Of a stretch of 8,534 bases of DNA, positions 6,110-8,534 are shown one piece after another. The DNA is from an uncultured Collinsella sp. (GTDB taxonomy: Bacteria; Actinomycetota; Coriobacteriia; Coriobacteriales; Coriobacteriaceae): positions 1-8,534 of the forward strand of contig UQZC01000056.1 of assembly GCA_900545505.1 (NCBI GenBank), in the 5' to 3' direction. Position numbers and translations under genes: made by a program. The notes beneath the pieces are model-generated. The model made no database searches, was not told the DNA's origin, and saw only the letters and a list, made by a program, of their open reading frames with translations. Within the stretch, counting starts at the first letter, position 1. Each line of letters begins with the position of its first letter.

Positions 6110-6520
6110 CTAGATCACTATTCCAGTGCAGTGGTCGATTTCGTGCTGGATGATCTCGGCGGTGTAGCCCGAGAAGTTTTTGATGCGGTGGACGAAGTTC
6201 TCGTCCAAATACTCCACCTTAATGCGGCGATAGCGGGTACAGGGACGCTCGCCGGTCAGCGAGAGGCATCCTTCGCTCGTCTGATAGGCATTGACCTGCT
6301 CAAGAATTTGAGGGTTGTACATCAGGAGTGTCCTGTTGCCGTCCTTTACGCAGATGATGCGCTTGCGCACGCCGATCATGTTGGCGGCGAGGCCCACGCA
6401 CTCGCGCTCATGCTCGTGGAGCGTATCCAGGAGATCCTGCCCGGTTGCGGCATCGTCGGGTCCCGCGTCTTCGGAAGGCAGACGCAAAAAGAACTCGGAT
6501 TTCATGATGGGCTTAATCAT
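6110..6520 (-). CDS. def: Short peptide deformylase-family protein with altered motif 1
   Basis: A 136-residue member of the peptide deformylase family, cytoplasmic metalloenzymes that remove the formyl group from the N-terminal Met of new proteins. Motif 2 is EGCLSL (metal ligand Cys85) and motif 3 is QHEIDH (ligands His126 and His130, catalytic Glu127), both intact. Motif 1 reads CVGLAANMIG instead of the canonical GxGLAAxQ: the first Gly is Cys41 and the catalytic Gln is Met48. The protein stops six residues after HEIDH, so the C-terminal helix of full-length enzymes (about 150-190 aa) is missing. I recall short clostridial homologues with a similar AANMIG motif, so this is probably a conserved subtype rather than decay. 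GAGGAG (plus-strand 6527-6532) lies 6 nt before the ATG. It may be a secondary deformylase or have another amidase role; activity is uncertain. Confidence 0.9.
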   Translation of the reverse strand: MIKPIMKSEFFLRLPSEDAGPDDAATGQDLLDTLHEHERECVGLAANMIGVRKRIICVKDGNRTLLMYNPQILEQVNAYQTSEGCLSLTGERPCTRYRRIKVEYLDENFVHRIKNFSGYTAEIIQHEIDHCTGIVI

Positions 6521-6725
6521 GGCGGGCTCCTCATGTCTTATGCTTTCGTGGACTTTTAATAATAGCGCGGAAGGAAAGCTGTGCGTCCGCGTTACAATCT
6601 TTCAACGTTGGACCATGTTGTCAGATTCGTCGTGTACGGCGTCTGGCGTAAGTCTAGGGCTCATTATTCGCCCTGGGCTGTTCCTCTGGGGCGATGCGAC
6701 TGTCGTTCCAAGAGGAAGGAAATGC
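6521..6725. promoter_or_regulatory. Divergent control region between def-like gene and MFS gene
   Basis: This 205-bp gap must hold promoters for both genes. On the minus strand TATTAT (plus 6559-6564) is a plausible -10 for the deformylase gene, with a poor -35. On the plus strand TACAAT (6593-6598) is a plausible -10 for the transporter, which would give a leader of about 120 nt. That leader can form a hairpin at 6653-6677 (AGGGC with GCCCT plus flanking wobble pairs). No operator dyad was obvious. Confidence 0.35.
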
Positions 6726-8141
6726 ATGGGGAGCAAATCTCAGCAACAAGTTCAAGTAGCGCCATCGGCCACTGCGGCGATTCTCGTCGTAATGTATATT
6801 GCAGCCTTTGTTGCCGCGTTTAACGAGAACATCATTAACGTGGCGTTGCACGATATTATGGCAGCCTTTTCGGTGAGTGCCACCACGGCGCAGTGGCTCG
6901 TCTCGGGCTACATGATTGTGACGTCGATCTTTACGGCCATCATGGCCTTCCTGTCAGGCCGTTTCTCGACGCGCAAGCTGTTGTTTTTCGCATGCGGATG
7001 CATGGTCGCCGGTGAAGTCCTGTGCCTGGTCGCTCCGTCGTTTAGCGTTTTGCTGCCAAGTCGTATTTTGCAGGCTGCGGGATCGGGCATCTTGTTCCCG
7101 CTCATGATGAACGTGGTGCTGTCTTGCGCGCCGCGCGAGAAACTCGGTCTGTATCTGAGCCTGGGCGGTGCCTGCATTACGCTGGGGCCGGCGTTTGGAC
7201 CCGTGATCAGCGGCCTTATGTGCACGTTATTTGGCTGGAGGGCGGTGTTCGTAGTGCCGCTGGTGGGCGGCATTGTGGTCGCTGCGGCGGGCGTTAAGCT
7301 TGTTCAGAATGTCGGAGAGCGCTCGAACACCACGCTTGATATTCTGTCGGTTGTTTTGCTCGCCGCCGGCATTACGGCATTTGTATATTCCGTAGGCGAG
7401 TTCTCGACCAATCTGATTGCCGGCATTGTGGCGCTTTTCGCCGCCATTGTGCTGCTCGGCCTGTTTGCGGCCCGCCAGCTCAAACTTGAGCATCCGGTGC
7501 TTAACGTGCGTCCCATGGCGAGCGTTCGTTTTTGGCCTGCGTGCCTGCTTGTGGTGGTGTCGATGATGACAACGTTCTCGATGAGTGTTTTGTTGCCGCT
7601 CTATTTTGAGGGCACATACGGCATGACCGCACTTGTTGCGGGCCTGCTCATTTTGCCGGCAATTGCCTGCAACGCCGTGACCTCGATTGTGGGCGGACGC
7701 GTGATGGACGCCCGTGGCGCATGGCCGCTGCTGCCGGTCGGCTTTGCCCTGATTGCCGTGGGGCAGACTGCAATCTCGATGACGGCGGCAAGCATGAACA
7801 TCGGCGTTGTCGTGGCACTGACCGTTGTAGTGTATGCCGGAGTCGGTTTGGTGCTGAGCCCCTCGCAGACGGCCGGCTTGGAGACGCTGCCTGCCGCTGA
7901 ACATCCTCACGGAACGGCATTGCTCAACACGTGGAACATGATTGCCGCATCGTTTGGCCCGTCGCTGTTTATCGGCCTGCTCTCGAGTTCTGCGGCGACT
8001 GCCGGCGCCGCTGGCATTGCGACCGACGTTACCCAAGCGATTGGATTTGCAGCTGCCGTGCGCGTGGCGGCTGTAATTGCCGTGGTCGGGTTCGTGACAT
8101 CGCTGGTGTACGCTCGTCGCGAGTCACACATGTCGCATTAA
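6726..8141 (+). CDS. MFS transporter, DHA2-like drug:H+ antiporter
   Basis: A 471-residue membrane protein of the major facilitator superfamily, expected to export drugs or other compounds by proton antiport. Long hydrophobic segments cover the protein, consistent with about 12-14 helices. Motif D-like FNENIINVAL is at 32-41 in the first helix. A degenerate motif A (FLSGRFSTRKL, 75-85) lacks the usual acidic residue, with Gly in its place. The motif B Arg lies in RILQAAGSGILFP (113-125), and the antiporter motif C, LGPAFGPVISG, is at 153-163. Motif C is the best evidence for export. The frame is open far upstream across the deformylase gene, but GGAAGGA (6714-6720) ends 5 nt before the ATG at 6726, and the family-like sequence begins right after it. 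No regulator gene is adjacent on its 5' side and no terminator is visible after it. Substrate unknown. Confidence 0.9.
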   Translation: MGSKSQQQVQVAPSATAAILVVMYIAAFVAAFNENIINVALHDIMAAFSVSATTAQWLVSGYMIVTSIFTAIMAFLSGRFSTRKLLFFACGCMVAGEVLCLVAPSFSVLLPSRILQAAGSGILFPLMMNVVLSCAPREKLGLYLSLGGACITLGPAFGPVISGLMCTLFGWRAVFVVPLVGGIVVAAAGVKLVQNVGERSNTTLDILSVVLLAAGITAFVYSVGEFSTNLIAGIVALFAAIVLLGLFAARQLKLEHPVLNVRPMASVRFWPACLLVVVSMMTTFSMSVLLPLYFEGTYGMTALVAGLLILPAIACNAVTSIVGGRVMDARGAWPLLPVGFALIAVGQTAISMTAASMNIGVVVALTVVVYAGVGLVLSPSQTAGLETLPAAEHPHGTALLNTWNMIAASFGPSLFIGLLSSSAATAGAAGIATDVTQAIGFAAAVRVAAVIAVVGFVTSLVYARRESHMSH

Positions 8142-8293
8142 TGTGTGCACATAGATTCTGCAGCTAGATTGGATGGCGACACCATAAACTAATGGACGTT
8201 TTGCCAAGAGGCATGAATGTTTAAAGCGCAAAGAGTGCGCGACGGGCCCCGCGAATGGGGCGATGATGCCCGAGAGGGCCAAGAAGGAGTCTC
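8142..8293 (+). promoter_or_regulatory. Structured leader with three consecutive hairpins
   Basis: Ahead of the last gene, three short perfect stems follow each other: GCGCA/TGCGC (8226-8240, 5-nt loop), GCCCC/GGGGC (8246-8261, 6-nt loop) and GCCC/GGGC closed by a GAGA, i.e. GNRA-type, tetraloop (8268-8279). The SD AAGGAG (8284-8289) begins 4 bases later. No terminator U-tract follows any of them. No clear sigma-70 promoter was found in the gap. Regulatory function is inference. Confidence 0.4.
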
Positions 8294-8534
8294 ATGTCCG
8301 AGAACGAAGAGATCATGAACGAGACCGAGAACGAGACCATGGCTGCCGAGGTTGAGGCAGTCGAGACCGTGGAGACCGAAGCTTCCGAGGTTGAGGCTGC
8401 TGACGAGGTTTCCGCCGAGGAGGAGGCCGAGGTTGTCGAGGCCGCCGTTGATTACGATGACGAAGAGCTGATGGACAAGATGCAGGGAGATGTCAAAGAA
8501 TTGATCATAGCAACAAACTCCAGTCTGGAAGGTG
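8294..8534 (+). CDS. Hypothetical protein with highly acidic N-terminus (partial, runs off the window)
   Basis: Only the first 80 codons are present; the frame is open to the window edge. AAGGAG (8284-8289) lies 4 nt before the ATG, a convincing start. The first 60 residues hold 25 Asp/Glu and no Lys or Arg, in a low-complexity Glu/Val/Ala/Thr stretch with two EVEA repeats (19-22 and 32-35), so this part is probably disordered. From about residue 58 the sequence becomes more ordinary (ELMDKMQGDVKELIIATN), likely the start of a folded or helical domain. There is no signal peptide or membrane segment in the visible part. Codons are strongly biased to GAG, as expected in a high-GC host. I do not recognise the family. 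Acidic N-terminal extensions occur on some translation and RNA-binding proteins, but that is not evidence here. Confidence 0.75.
   Translation, partial: MSENEEIMNETENETMAAEVEAVETVETEASEVEAADEVSAEEEAEVVEAAVDYDDEELMDKMQGDVKELIIATNSSLEG

Noticed and set aside
6315..6725. N-terminal extension of the MFS frame
   Set aside because: Most of it is antisense to the deformylase-like gene, and the translation before 6726 has no MFS-like character. A good SD and ATG are present at 6714-6728.
6581..6823. Possible upstream ORF starting at a GTG with AAGGA nearby, overlapping the MFS start
   Set aside because: The sequence (Arg, Trp and Ser rich) resembles no protein, it overlaps the MFS coding sequence out of frame by about 100 bases, and the best promoter candidate would start transcription downstream of its GTG.
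7227..8036. 269-codon minus-strand open frame opposite the MFS gene
   Set aside because: Extreme Arg/His/Asn/Gln composition typical of antisense to hydrophobic codons; the plus strand carries clear MFS motifs.

Overview
This is a high-GC bacterial window (roughly 60% G+C by eye) with dense genes and clear Shine-Dalgarno sequences, several of them ahead of GTG starts. Gene content and protein style fit a gut actinobacterium of the class Coriobacteriia, most likely Collinsella or a close relative. That assignment is inference from recalled family features, not from a marker gene. There is no rRNA, tRNA, CRISPR array, insertion sequence or phage gene.

Layout, left to right. A strong hairpin (19-54) closes a minus-strand KUP-type potassium transporter gene (kup, 75-2306), whose leader carries a perfect 9-bp inverted repeat. 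Upstream of it, also on the minus strand, is an EamA/DMT-family exporter (2464-3375). A LysR-type regulator (3494-4351, +) is transcribed divergently from the exporter. The gap between them holds a 15-bp dyad with T-N11-A spacing, so the pair looks like a classic regulator/target exporter unit.

The most unusual locus follows. At 4514-6034 (+) an XRE-type helix-turn-helix domain is fused in frame to a complete AlaA-like aminotransferase. Its upstream region has three direct AAATTGAAC repeats about four and three helical turns apart, one of which forms half of a perfect 20-bp palindrome. A second consensus ribosome-binding site inside the reading frame sits just ahead of the ATG of the aminotransferase domain, so the gene could make both a regulator-enzyme fusion and the free enzyme. 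The architecture resembles MocR/PdxR regulators (HTH plus aminotransferase fold), but with an XRE rather than a GntR-type DNA-binding domain and an apparently intact catalytic site.

A 14-bp bidirectional terminator (6059-6094) separates this gene from a convergent, short peptide deformylase-like gene (6110-6520, -) that keeps its metal ligands but has Met where the catalytic Gln is expected. Divergent from it is a 471-residue MFS drug-type transporter (6726-8141, +). The window ends inside a gene (from 8294, +) with an extremely acidic N-terminus, preceded by three consecutive small hairpins. Its function is not recognised.

Functionally the window is mainly membrane transport (K+ uptake, metabolite or drug export) with local regulators, plus amino-acid metabolism coupled to possible autoregulation.
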